This document shows, piece after piece, positions 6,146 to 14,068 of a stretch of 14,197 nt of DNA. A program made the translations under genes and the position numbers. The notes under the pieces were generated by a model. It made no database searches, was not told the DNA's origin, and saw only the letters and a program-made list of their open reading frames with translations. Source of the DNA: DATBFX01 sp036558305 (GTDB taxonomy: Bacteria > Chloroflexota > Chloroflexia > Thermomicrobiales > UBA6265). Location of the stretch: assembly GCA_036558305.1 (NCBI GenBank), contig DATBFX010000055.1, forward strand, positions 1 through 14,197, written 5' to 3'. Position 1 is the first letter of the stretch. Each line of letters starts with the position of its first letter.

Positions 6146-6901
6146 ATGGACGGCGCGGAGACAGGAGAAGCGGTCGCCCCGGTGGACGCGGAAGGCGAGC
6201 ATCGGCGGTCGCTCCGCCGCGCGGCGACGATGACCGCCGGTTTCGGCATCGCCTACTCCGTGCTCTTCCTGCTTGCCGCCTGGTTGATGTCCAGCGTTCC
6301 GGGTGCCAGAGCCTCGGATCAGGAGATTGCCGACTTTTACAACTCCGGCGACAAGCGGCGGGTAATCCTCGTCGGTCTCTATCTGATGCCGTTCGCCGGG
6401 ATCGCCTTCATCTGGTTCATCGTCGCCCTTCGGATGTGGATCAGCTTCAGCGTTCGCCGGGAAAACGCGCTGCTGTCGAACATCCAACTCGTCAGCGGCA
6501 TCATCTTCGTCACGCTGTTCTTTGCCTCGGCCGCCGCCAATTCCGTCCTCGCCGCCAGCATGGAGTTTTCGGACGCGCCGGTCGATCCAGTCGTGGCGCG
6601 CGAATTTCCCCAATTCGGCAATTCGTTGCTCTTCGTCTTCGGCATGCGGATGGGGGCGATGTTCGTCTTCACCACTTCCAACATCGGCAGGGCGGCGGGT
6701 ACGCTCCCGCGCTGGTTCACCTATCTGGGGTTCGCCGTCGGGCTGTTCATGCTGCTGAGCGCTTCGTTCCAACCGTGGTTCGTCTTGGTCTTCCCGATCT
6801 GGCTCTTGATCCTGAGCGGGTTCCTCCTCTATCGCGCCCGGCAAATCCCGGCCTCGCTCGTCGTGCCGCCTCGTCCCCCGATCGTGCTCATTCGTCCATG
6901 A
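6146..6901 (+). CDS. Six-helix integral membrane protein (possibly DUF4386-like)
   Basis: The 251-residue protein has a charged, cytoplasmic-looking N terminus (about 1-26). Six hydrophobic helices follow at about 27-48, 72-98, 112-136, 159-180, 187-206 and 209-230, and a Pro-rich tail ends the protein. The loop ADFYNSGDKRRVILVGLYLMP after helix 1 and the short Arg-containing turns resemble DUF4386-type membrane proteins, but I am not certain of that family. There are no catalytic motifs. It starts 60 bp after GAP copy 1 and is probably in the same operon. Its stop (6899-6901) overlaps an ATG at 6898, but the reading frame that opens there is not convincing until 7120. The function is unknown. 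Confidence 0.75.
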   Translation: MDGAETGEAVAPVDAEGEHRRSLRRAATMTAGFGIAYSVLFLLAAWLMSSVPGARASDQEIADFYNSGDKRRVILVGLYLMPFAGIAFIWFIVALRMWISFSVRRENALLSNIQLVSGIIFVTLFFASAAANSVLAASMEFSDAPVDPVVAREFPQFGNSLLFVFGMRMGAMFVFTTSNIGRAAGTLPRWFTYLGFAVGLFMLLSASFQPWFVLVFPIWLLILSGFLLYRARQIPASLVVPPRPPIVLIRP

Positions 6902-7119
6902 CGAGCGCCGAGGTCTGCGAATGCGGCTGTGGTCGCGGTCAGCCGGACACGGCGTGCCGTGCCCCTACGGATGCGCGCAACCCGGTTTCCACTAGCAAAT
7001 CTCATTGTCCTCAGAGGTTCGGCTCGTGCCGGCGACGCGATATTCCGCATCCACCAGCGCATGGTCGAAAACGAGCACGATTGGCCGCCGCGTGGGCTCG
7101 TCAGACAGGCGAGAAAACC

Positions 7120-7386
7120 ATGACCTCCCCGGCTCCGACCGCCGATCTCCAGGAGCAGCTCGTCTACCCGCGTGCGGTGGAGGCGGCGACCTGGGGGATG
7201 CCGGCCGTCAGCTTGGCGGCGTATCGCACTTCGCTCAAACGCGATCTCGACGCGAACTTCGGCGACGTCGTCTCCATGTCCAACGTGATGAAACCGCGCC
7301 ACGCGTTCCTGACCGTCGACAACCAGACGCCCTGCGTGGCCACCGTCTCCGAACTGCGGAACGGCTCAACGACGTCGAGCGGGTGA
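7120..7386 (+). pseudogene. Truncated DUF1254 protein (N-terminal fragment)
   Basis: The 88-residue frame reads LQEQLVYPRAVEAATWGMPAVSLAAY, then SMSNVMKPRHAFLTVDNQTP and VATVSELRNG. This is the start of a DUF1254 domain: the aligned family segments are the W-x-MP helix, the linker, and the L(T/P)-x-NNQTP strand that normally leads into a 'DGPVVLEVP' strand. Right after LRNG the family match stops and the frame ends in STTSSG. Intact relatives are normally several hundred residues long with a C-terminal DUF1214 domain, so most of the protein is missing. No continuation is seen in the other frames up to 7472. A longer frame could start at the ATG at 6898, but that extension is Cys/Arg-rich and unlike the family. 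It is most likely a remnant. Confidence 0.65.
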
Positions 7387-7471
7387 CCAGGGTGTAGACG
7401 GACGGGTGCGTGGACTGCGAGCCCTACCCCTCACGTCGACGAGCAGACCGACCGAAGAGGGAGGCACGAAC

Positions 7472-7870
7472 ATGGCCGCAACGAACCCGACGCAGTACCG
7501 ATATCAAACGCCGATCGCGCCCGGCGTTGATACGCCCGATACCCTGGAAACCTCGATCGGCACCCTGCATCTGTCCGACGGCTACCCCGATGCCGAGACC
7601 GTCCAGAAGATCTACCACAACCAGACGCGCTCGATGCTGCAGACGGATCAGCAGTTCCCGAGCGCGAGCAGCCAGGACGAGCAGCTCACAATGAATGCGG
7701 ACGGGTCCGTCGACGTCTATTTTGGACCCGAAGCTCCGGCCGGCTACGAACACAACTGGGTGCAGACGATCCCCGGCAAAGGCTGGTTCGTGATCCTGCG
7801 GCTCTACGGGCCGCTGGAGTCCTGGTTCGACCAGACCTGGCGGCCGGGCGAGATCGAGGAGGTTGGCTGA
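7472..7870 (+). pseudogene. DUF1254/DUF1214 protein with a large in-frame internal deletion
   Basis: The 132-residue frame begins with LETSIGTLHLSDGYPDAETVQKIY, which is how DUF1254 proteins start. From about residue 50 it reads NQTRSMLQTDQQFP, NADGSVDVYFGPEAPAG, NWVQTIPGKGWFVILRLYGPL and TWRPGEIEEVG, which is how DUF1214 domains end. The several hundred residues that normally separate these two parts are absent. The junction falls at Tyr48-His49-Asn50 (7613-7621). In relatives a Y-D-N occurs both after the N-terminal segment (KVYDNLDFQR) and before the C-terminal one (VYDNQTRSML), so recombination between short repeats could explain it. The start has AGAGGGAGG nine bases upstream and the frame is intact, so a short protein could still be made. 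The LuxR gene starts about 30 bp downstream. Confidence 0.75.
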
Positions 7871-7900
7871 CATTTCGCGTTGCGGCTGGGCGGGAATCCC

Positions 7901-10624
7901 GTGGGACCGACCGTAAGAGTCCGTCATGCCAAACTGCTGCGACCGTTACTCGGAAGCGGGGTCGTCTCGCGTCCTCGACTCCTCGAACGGTTGAACGACG
8001 GCCTGCGCAGGCCACTGACGCTCGTCTCGGCCCCAGCCGGGTGCGGCAAGACGACGCTGCTCGCCGATTGGCTCGCCTCGGTCGCCGTCCCTGTCGCCTG
8101 GCTCTCGCTCGACGAAGGAGATGGCGATCTCGCCTGCTTTGTCGAACACCTGGTTGCGGCGTTGCAAATGGTCGCTCCGGCGGTCGGCCGGTCGACGCTC
8201 GGCCTGTTGCGGATGTCCGGCACGCCAGCCGGGGGCGAGTTGGCGACCGAACTCGGCGACGAGTTGCTCGCATTGCCGGACGACGTCGTGCTGGTGCTGG
8301 ACGACTACCAGACGATCGACGATCGCCAGGTCGACGAAGTCCTCGCCGCGCTCCTCCGGTATCCCCCGCCCCGGCTCCGGCTCGTCCTCGCGTCCCGTGT
8401 CGATCCATTCCTGCCGTTGGTCCGGCTGCGCGCGCACGGGTTGCTGACGGAAGTCCGCGCCGCCGATCTCCGATTCACCGACGACGAGACGTGCACCCTT
8501 CTGCGAGAAGCCACTCACCGTGAGCCCGACGCGGAGCTGGTCGCGATGCTCCAGGTGCGGACCGAAGGCTGGATCGCCGGATTGCGGCTGGCGACGATCG
8601 CGCTGCGGGACGGGAGCGGCAGCCCGGCGCTGACCACTGCCGAAGCCTCGATGCGGGCATTCCTCGGCGACGACGTGGTCGACGTCCAACCCGAAGCGGT
8701 GCGACGCTTCTTGCTGCGAACCTCGGTCCCCGAGCGCTTGTGCGCCGAGCTGTGCGCAAGTCTCCTCGATGAGGGCGCGGCTCCCGCGACGACCGAGCTG
8801 ACGTTGGAGTCCCTGGAGCGCGCGGGTCTGTTCCTGGAGCCGCTCGGCGAGGATCGCACCTGGTACCGCTACCACCATCTCTTTCGTGATCTGCTCCTGC
8901 GGCGGCTGACGGAGACTGAAGGTGGGGCCGAGTGCCGGCGGCTGCACGGCCGCGCGAGTGCCTGGTTCGCCGCCCATGACCAGATCGAGGAGGCGATCCG
9001 CCACGCGCTGGCGGCAGGCGATCCGACCGCGGCGGTGGAACTGGTCGCCGGCCGCGTCCAGCGCGCGCTCGCCGAGCGACGGTGGCTGGCGCTTGAACGC
9101 TGGCTGCGGCTCCTTCCACCCGAGCAGGTTCGGGGGCGGGCGGACCTGCTGCTGGCCCAGGCCTGGGTCTACCAACTCCGTGGGGATTTCGACGCCCTGG
9201 CGACGACGCTCGACCGGATTACGGCATTGCTGGACCGGGAGGAGGAGACGACCGACCCCGCGGCTGTCGAACGCTGGCGGGCAGAGGCGCACCTCCTGCG
9301 GATGGGGTTCGTGCCGCCGGTCGGCGCCGCTCCCGACGCACTCCTGACCGCGGCGGTGCGGGTACGCGAGGTGCTTCCCTGGCAGACGCACGCCGCCGCC
9401 GACGCGGCCTTGTACTTCACCGCGATGGCCAAGCAGCAGGTCGGGGACCTCGCGGGCGCGATCCGGTTGCTGACCGGGGCGCTGACCGAGTGTGCCGGCC
9501 GCTCCGATCCCTTCGCGCTGCACCACGCCCAGGGCGCCAACATCGGGTTGATGATCGCCTGGCTGAGTGCCGGCGACCTGGCGCGGTCTCGCCGAGCGGC
9601 GGAGGAGTTGCTTGAGCTGGCGACCGCCCATGGGCTGGGATGGGGCGCGGCTGCGGCACATGCCTTTCTGGGGCTGATTGCCTATGAGCAAGACCGGCTG
9701 AACGACGCTATCGGGCATCTTAAGACGGCCGTCGACGAACCGGAGGTGGGCAGTCTGGTCTTGCACCGGGCCTTCATGGAGCTGGCCATGGCGTACGAGG
9801 CGGCCGGCCAGCGGGCCGCCGCGGACGCGGCGGTAAATCGTTGCCTCGACCGGTTCCTGGCGACGGGTGACGCGGCGCTGATCCCGACGATTCGCTCGTT
9901 TCAGGCCCGTTTGGCGGTCGGACGAGGAGAACTCGCACCGGCCAGGCGCTGGCTACAAATGAGCCGCGTTGGCGCCGGCTCCGTTCACTCGTTCGAGGAT
10001 CCGATGTTGACGCGGGCGAAGATCCTCCTCGCGACCGGTGCACCGGCAGATCTCCTGGCCGAGATGGATGCGGCCCTGGATGGTCTGGCACGGCGCGTCG
10101 ACACGGTTGTCTCGGTGCGGCGGAGGATCGACCTGTTCGCCCATCGGGCGCTCGTTCAGCAGGCGCAGGGACGCGTCGAGAGGGCGCTGGCGACGATCGC
10201 CGAGGCGCTCGAACTGGCCGAGCCGCGTGGGTTCTTCCGCACCTTCGTCGAGCTTGGTGCGCCGATGGCGACGTTGCTTGAGGTGCAACTCCGGCAGACG
10301 GATGCATCGCCTCTGGCCGCGCGAGTCCTCGCCGCCATTCGGAGACCGCCCGCAGCGAACGGGTCGGAGGAGCGGGGTGATGTTCTGGTCGTGGCGCCGG
10401 CACTCTTCGAGGTGCCGCTCGTGGAGCGTCTGACCGACCGGGAGCTGGACGTGCTGGCCGGTCTAGCGAAGCGCCTGTCGAACAAGGAGATCGCCGAGGA
10501 CCTCGGGATCTCACCGTTCACCGTCAAGCGCCATACCGCGAGTCTCTACGGGAAGCTGGGCGCTTCCGGGAGGCGTCAGGCGGTGCGCCAGGCGACGTCT
10601 GCGGGGCTGATCTCCACCGTCTGA
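7901..10624 (+). CDS. Large ATP-binding LuxR-family regulator (MalT type)
   Basis: The 907-residue protein is a STAND ATPase of the MalT class, which acts as a signal-responsive transcriptional activator. From the GTG start, the Walker A motif APAGCGKT is at about 44-51, WLSLDEGD follows, and Walker B VLVLDDYQ is at about 130-137. WIAGLRLATIAL and the YRYHHLFRDLLLRRL block close the ATPase part. A long alpha-helical repeat region (about 340-800, TPR-like) normally senses a ligand. The C terminus (about 841-907) is a LuxR helix-turn-helix: LTDRELDVLAGLAKRLSNKE, then the recognition helix SPFTVKRHTASLYGKLG. No response-regulator receiver domain is present. A TTG at 7880 would add seven residues. 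Neither start has an ideal Shine-Dalgarno site, and I prefer the GTG. The regulator sits between the two GAP/DUF1254 modules and is the obvious candidate to control them, which is inference. Confidence 0.92.
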   Translation: MGPTVRVRHAKLLRPLLGSGVVSRPRLLERLNDGLRRPLTLVSAPAGCGKTTLLADWLASVAVPVAWLSLDEGDGDLACFVEHLVAALQMVAPAVGRSTLGLLRMSGTPAGGELATELGDELLALPDDVVLVLDDYQTIDDRQVDEVLAALLRYPPPRLRLVLASRVDPFLPLVRLRAHGLLTEVRAADLRFTDDETCTLLREATHREPDAELVAMLQVRTEGWIAGLRLATIALRDGSGSPALTTAEASMRAFLGDDVVDVQPEAVRRFLLRTSVPERLCAELCASLLDEGAAPATTELTLESLERAGLFLEPLGEDRTWYRYHHLFRDLLLRRLTETEGGAECRRLHGRASAWFAAHDQIEEAIRHALAAGDPTAAVELVAGRVQRALAERRWLALERWLRLLPPEQVRGRADLLLAQAWVYQLRGDFDALATTLDRITALLDREEETTDPAAVERWRAEAHLLRMGFVPPVGAAPDALLTAAVRVREVLPWQTHAAADAALYFTAMAKQQVGDLAGAIRLLTGALTECAGRSDPFALHHAQGANIGLMIAWLSAGDLARSRRAAEELLELATAHGLGWGAAAAHAFLGLIAYEQDRLNDAIGHLKTAVDEPEVGSLVLHRAFMELAMAYEAAGQRAAADAAVNRCLDRFLATGDAALIPTIRSFQARLAVGRGELAPARRWLQMSRVGAGSVHSFEDPMLTRAKILLATGAPADLLAEMDAALDGLARRVDTVVSVRRRIDLFAHRALVQQAQGRVERALATIAEALELAEPRGFFRTFVELGAPMATLLEVQLRQTDASPLAARVLAAIRRPPAANGSEERGDVLVVAPALFEVPLVERLTDRELDVLAGLAKRLSNKEIAEDLGISPFTVKRHTASLYGKLGASGRRQAVRQATSAGLISTV

Positions 10625-10646
10625 CAAACCGGCTCAGACACGGTCT

Positions 10647-10663
10647 GGTACCAAATTGGTGCC
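10647..10663. promoter_or_regulatory. 17-bp near-perfect palindrome after the LuxR gene
   Basis: GGTACCAA-A-TTGGTGCC is symmetric at seven of eight positions about a central A. It lies 23 bp after the regulator stop and about 140 bp before the next start. It could form a short hairpin, but no T-tract follows, so it does not look like an intrinsic terminator. Its form is that of a dimeric-regulator operator, for instance for control of the downstream genes by the adjoining LuxR protein. That link is inference. Confidence 0.4.
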
Positions 10664-10804
10664 GAACGGGCGATCCCGGGCGGGGCGGGTTTCGCGCATC
10701 ATCGGGAGCACCAGAATCGCATGCGACGCGATGTCGCGCCAGCCGCTCCTTGAGCCGCACGACAGGGCAGGCGCCGTGGATGGTCACTGCCGGGGGGCGA
10801 GGAG

Positions 10805-11077
10805 ATGCCAGCCGACCAGACCCGGAAAAGTGCCTCGTACGAGCCGGCGACCTACGAGATTCGCGTCGAAGGGTCGCTTCGCGCCGGTTGGTCCGACCGC
10901 CTGGGCGGACTGCGGATCGCGCCGCAGGTGGACGATCCGCGTACCACCGTGCTGGCGGGGATGCTCCCCGACCAATCGGCGCTGATCGGGGTCCTCAAGG
11001 GGCTGCACGACCTCGGTCTGCCCATTGTTTGGGTCCAGCGCCTCGAAGACGAGGACCGGGCCGAAACGCGCGGCTGA
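10805..11077 (+). CDS. Small uncharacterised protein with the YEIRVEG..L..GLPI pattern
   Basis: The 90-residue protein contains TYEIRVEGSLRAGWSDRLGG, then TTVLAGMLPDQSALIGVLKG and LHDLGLPIVWVQRLED. I recognise the order (Y-E-I-R-V-x-G at the start, a 'G-x-x-x-D-Q-x-A-L-x-G' helix, and D-L-G-L-P near the end) as that of a widespread small protein in GC-rich bacteria that has no assigned function. It has no membrane segment and no cysteine. The pattern suggests a compact alpha/beta fold. GGGGGG lies seven bases before the ATG at 10805. It is the first gene after the regulator and precedes the secreted protein by 165 bp. Without a characterised homologue I assign no role. Confidence 0.7.
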   Translation: MPADQTRKSASYEPATYEIRVEGSLRAGWSDRLGGLRIAPQVDDPRTTVLAGMLPDQSALIGVLKGLHDLGLPIVWVQRLEDEDRAETRG

Positions 11078-11242
11078 CGCGCTGCCCTTCTCGTCGATGA
11101 GGGAGGGAAAGCGGCGGCGATCTGATTCGCCAGACATCCGGCACGCGGAGTCGGTAGAGAGGGCAGGTGACGGGGCAGACAACCCGACAGCACGATCCGG
11201 AATCCTGGAGCGCCTGCGTCTGATCGACTTTGGAGGGCACAC

Positions 11243-11965
11243 ATGCGCACGATTACACGGACCCCCGTCGGTGTTCTCGCCCTTGTCGCGTTGTTCTCGG
11301 CCGGCGCCATGATCGCCGGCAACGGGGCGCTGGCCCAAGACGCCACGCCCTCGCCAACCGCAGCGCCCACCATCACCCCGCCGGGCGGGGATTACGCGGA
11401 CTGGGCGGCCGCTTGGGGTCAGTGGGGTCTGTCGTTCCCGGCCGCGGTCAACCCGGGATCCGACGCGACCGGCGCCGCCTGCGGTCTTGGCCAGCACGGC
11501 TCGACCTTTTTCCTCGCCGCCTCGTACGTCGGGGTCGGGGCGGTCGTTCGCACCTGCACAATCGTTGAGGGGATGAGCGTGCTGGTGCCGGTGATCGCGG
11601 TCGACTGCTCGACCGCCGAGGCCGATCCGTTCCACGGCACCGACGCCGATTCGCTCGCCTCGTGCGCCAAGACGAACGCGGACGCGATCACCGCGGCCCA
11701 CGCCTCGATCGACGGCACCGACGTCGCCGACCTGGCCAGCTACCGGGTTCAGTCCCCCGTCTTCACGCTCGTCCTGCCCGATGGCAACGTGCTCAACGCG
11801 CCCGCCGGGGTTGCCTCGGTCGTCGTCGATGGCGCGTTCCTCAACCTTGAGGACCTGTCGGTCGGGAACCACACCATCTCCTACGGTGGGACGTACCAGA
11901 GCGGTGGCGCCCTCGACATCACCTACAACCTGACCGTGGTGGCGGCACCGGTCGCCTCGTCGTAA
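11243..11965 (+). CDS. Secreted four-cysteine protein of unknown function
   Basis: The 240-residue precursor has a Sec-type signal peptide: basic MRTITR, a hydrophobic stretch at about 9-26, and a likely cleavage after ALAQ at 29-32. A Thr/Pro-rich linker (DATPSPTAAPTITPPGG) follows. The mature part begins with YADWAAAWGQWGLSFPAAVNP, then four cysteines (80, 105, 122, 141) that could form two disulfides, a RVQSPVFTLVLPDGN strand and a C-terminal HTISYGGTYQSG...DITYNLTVV beta-sandwich-like end. I recognise this Trp-rich start with the CGxGQ segment as a family of bacterial exported proteins without a known function. There is no lipobox, so the protein is released or wall-associated. GGAGGG lies five bases before the ATG at 11243. 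Confidence 0.8.
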   Translation: MRTITRTPVGVLALVALFSAGAMIAGNGALAQDATPSPTAAPTITPPGGDYADWAAAWGQWGLSFPAAVNPGSDATGAACGLGQHGSTFFLAASYVGVGAVVRTCTIVEGMSVLVPVIAVDCSTAEADPFHGTDADSLASCAKTNADAITAAHASIDGTDVADLASYRVQSPVFTLVLPDGNVLNAPAGVASVVVDGAFLNLEDLSVGNHTISYGGTYQSGGALDITYNLTVVAAPVASS

Positions 11966-12288
11966 GGCGGTCCGCCCGTACCGGGGCGCCGGTTGGCAAG
12001 CCTCGCCGTGGCCGATTGGGTCGCAGCGGGGCGTCCGCGTGTAACCGATGGGGTCGCAGCCCGGTCCATTCGGGGGTCGTGCCTCATACCGGCGGAGCGA
12101 ATTGACGAACCTTTGTTGCCGGGTGAGCGGTTGGTGGTGATGTCCGATTCCGACGGCGTTTGCACCTCGAATGGTCCGTTTTCATTCCGAGTGGCGTGAT
12201 GAATCGCCGCCGGCCACGCCCTATGGTCTGCGTCGATGACCGGTCCCGGTTTCGCGGTTCGCGCGGCGATGGAGGAGGGAGGAAGGCG
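11966..12288. other. Intergenic region of about 320 bp before GAP copy 2
   Basis: No convincing coding sequence lies between the secreted protein and GAP copy 2. A short frame ends at 12199 with LLPGERLVVMSD, a phrase that recalls phosphatase domains, but it is too short and lacks the rest of any family. The notable content is a 16-bp direct repeat at 12012-12060 and a more AT-rich patch at about 12090-12190 that may hold the promoter of the GAP2-DUF1254 genes. No terminator-like hairpin with a T-tract is seen. Confidence 0.55.
12012..12060. repeat. 16-bp direct repeat 33 bp apart (candidate regulatory site)
   Basis: CCGATTGGGTCGCAGC at 12012-12027 and CCGATGGGGTCGCAGC at 12045-12060 differ at one base. 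Their starts are 33 bp apart, about three helical turns. They lie in non-coding sequence upstream of the GAP copy 2 gene. The arrangement is that of paired activator sites on one face of the helix, but the binder is unknown and a small duplication is an alternative. Confidence 0.45.
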
Positions 12289-12969
12289 ATGGGTCAGGCA
12301 ATCGGTGAGGTGCTACCAACGGCGATCGGTGTGGCGCTGAGCCCGTTCCCGATCGTCGCGGTGATCCTGATGCTCTTCTCGCCCAAGGCCAAGAGCAACG
12401 GCCCGGCGTTTCTGATCGGCTGGATCGGTGGCATCGTCGTCGCCACCGGTCTGGTCCTGCTCCTGGCCTCCCCCGACGACGTCTCCGGGGAGGACAGCGA
12501 CCCGTCGACCTGGGCCTCGCTGATCCAGTTCGTCCTCGGGTTGGCGTTGGTCTTCCTGGCCTACCGGAGTTGGCAGAAACGGCCGAAGGAGGGCGAAACG
12601 GTCGAGATGCCGAAGTGGATGGCCTCGATCGACAAAACCACCCCGCTCGTGGCCCTGGGGCTCGGCGCGCTGCTCTCCGGGCTCAACCCGAAAAACCTCA
12701 TCCTCAACATCGCCGCCGGCACCGCGATCGCCACGGCCGACCTTTCCACCGGCGAGGCGCTGGTCCCCTTCGTCGTCTACGTCCTGGTCGCCAGCGTCAG
12801 TGTGGGGGTGCCGGTGGTGTGGTACCTGCTGGCGCCCGAGCGCGCTGCCAAGACGCTGGAGGGGTGGAAGTCGTGGCTGACGGTCAACAACACGGCGGTG
12901 ATGGCCGTGCTGCTGCTGGTCATCGGGGTCAAGTTCTTCGGCCAGGGTCTTGGAGGTCTGATCGACTGA
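12289..12969 (+). CDS. GAP/Sap-family membrane protein, copy 2
   Basis: The 226-residue protein has the same helix layout as copy 1 at 5405-6085 and aligns with it without a gap. My hand count gives 141 identical positions. Divergence concentrates in the loop after helix 2 (about 61-77) and in the fifth helix and following loop (about 161-195). LSPFPIVAVILML, GPAFLIGW and SGLNPKNL mark the GAP family, which is related to the mycobacterial sulfolipid-1-addressing protein. The ATG at 12289 follows a long purine run, GGAGGAGGGAGGAAGG, and was chosen over an upstream in-frame ATG at 12160 because the homology to copy 1 begins exactly here. The DUF1254 gene starts 60 bp downstream. It is presumed to move or address lipids or small molecules at the membrane; the substrate is unknown. 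Confidence 0.87.
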   Translation: MGQAIGEVLPTAIGVALSPFPIVAVILMLFSPKAKSNGPAFLIGWIGGIVVATGLVLLLASPDDVSGEDSDPSTWASLIQFVLGLALVFLAYRSWQKRPKEGETVEMPKWMASIDKTTPLVALGLGALLSGLNPKNLILNIAAGTAIATADLSTGEALVPFVVYVLVASVSVGVPVVWYLLAPERAAKTLEGWKSWLTVNNTAVMAVLLLVIGVKFFGQGLGGLID

Positions 12970-13029
12970 GATGGAACCGCCGATGGGGCAGGTCGTTTGC
13001 TCCCGCAGCACGAACGAGGAGATGGACTC

Positions 13030-13992
13030 ATGGAATCTCAACCCGTCACCGTCACCGCCGACAACTTTGCCCGTGCCGAGACCGATCGCTACTTCGGCTC
13101 CATCGTGGCGCGGGGCGGCTTCGGCAAATACCTGCACCACCGGGAACCGGCCCGGGTCGACGATCAGTCCGTGATCCGCATGAACCGTGACACGCTCTAC
13201 TCGGGCGCCGTCTTCGACCTCGATGCCGGCCCCGTCACGATCACGCTGCCCGATCCCGGCGCGCGCTTCATGTCGATCCAGGTTTTCGACCAGGACGAGT
13301 ATTCGCCCCTGGTCGCCTACGGCGCGGGGAGCCACACCCTGACACGCGACCAGATCGGCACCCGCTACGCCTGCACGGCCGTCCGCACGTTGGTTGATCC
13401 GGCCGATCCCAGCGACATCGAGGCGGTCCACCGCTTGCAGGACGCGATCGTGGTCAGCCAGCCGGGTGGCCCTGGTCGCTTCGAGGTGCCGAACTGGGAT
13501 CCGGAGAGCCAGAAGACGGTGCGAGACGCCTTGCTGGTCCTCGCGGACACCCTGCCCGACGCGAACCGCATGTTCGGCACCAGGGACCGGGTTGATCCGG
13601 TGCGCCACTTGATCGGGTCGGCGTGGGGCTGGGGAGGAAACCCGGAGACCGAGGCCACCTACCTCTTCATCGTGCCAAAGCAGAACGACGGGAAGACCGT
13701 CTACCGGCTCACCGTCAAGGACGTACCCGTCGACGGGTTCTGGTCGATCACCGTCTACAACAAAGAGGGCTACCTGGAGCCGAACGACCTCGGAGCCTAC
13801 AGCCTCAACAACCTCACGGCAGCGCGCGAGGCGGACGGGTCGATCGCCGTCCAATTCGGCGGCTGCGACGGGAGCGTCCCCAACTGCCTGCCGATCGTGC
13901 CGGGCTGGAACTACGCGGTCCGGCTTTACCGGCCACGCCCGGAAATCCTCGACGGAAGCTGGTCCTTCCCGGAACCGGAGGCTGTGCCGTAA
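13030..13992 (+). CDS. DUF1254/DUF1214 domain protein, apparently complete
   Basis: The 320-residue protein starts at the ATG at 13030, nine bases after GAGGAG. Its N-terminal half carries the DUF1254 hallmark VIRMNRDTLYSGAVFDLDAG (48-67) and RFMSIQVFDQDEYSP (79-93). Its C-terminal half is DUF1214: GKTVYRLTVKDVPVDGFWSI (221-240), TVYNKEGYLEPNDLGAYSLN (241-260), then GSIAVQFGGCDG and a VPGWNYAVRLYRPRPEILDG end. No signal peptide is seen, although many family members are exported. It lacks the 'GTL-x-F-x-DG-x-P' N-terminal extension found in the 7472 remnant, so it belongs to a shorter subfamily. No enzymatic activity is established for the family in general. It probably shares an operon with GAP copy 2 (60 bp gap). 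Confidence 0.85.
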   Translation: MESQPVTVTADNFARAETDRYFGSIVARGGFGKYLHHREPARVDDQSVIRMNRDTLYSGAVFDLDAGPVTITLPDPGARFMSIQVFDQDEYSPLVAYGAGSHTLTRDQIGTRYACTAVRTLVDPADPSDIEAVHRLQDAIVVSQPGGPGRFEVPNWDPESQKTVRDALLVLADTLPDANRMFGTRDRVDPVRHLIGSAWGWGGNPETEATYLFIVPKQNDGKTVYRLTVKDVPVDGFWSITVYNKEGYLEPNDLGAYSLNNLTAAREADGSIAVQFGGCDGSVPNCLPIVPGWNYAVRLYRPRPEILDGSWSFPEPEAVP

Positions 13993-14068
13993 CTCGCCAC
14001 CGAGCGCATGTCTTGACGGCCGCCGCATCGGGCAACGAACCGTCGAGCACGCAGCAAAGGGGGATGCG

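Noticed and set aside
4418..6844. Long open frame on the minus strand (808 codons) antisense to FGE, GAP and the six-helix protein
   Set aside because: Its translation is a low-complexity Asp/Glu/Arg/His-rich string with no domain pattern. It is the usual antisense artefact of GC-rich coding DNA, and the plus-strand genes show clear family motifs and ribosome sites.
6898..7119. Frame opening with an ATGA overlap after the six-helix membrane protein, Cys-rich at the start (CECGCG)
   Set aside because: The segment to 7119 is Arg/Pro-rich with no family likeness, and the DUF1254 homology begins only at 7120. I treat it as non-coding leader.
7946..9766. Long open frame on the minus strand (606 codons) inside the LuxR/MalT gene
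   Set aside because: The plus strand encodes Walker A, Walker B and HTH motifs in one continuous frame. The antisense product is Gln/Arg/Gly-rich and unlike any protein.
11993..12199. Short frame ending LLPGERLVVMSDSDGV, resembling a piece of a SpoIIE/PP2C phosphatase
   Set aside because: Only about a dozen residues look similar, no other phosphatase segment is present and no ribosome site is seen. Chance is more likely than a gene remnant.
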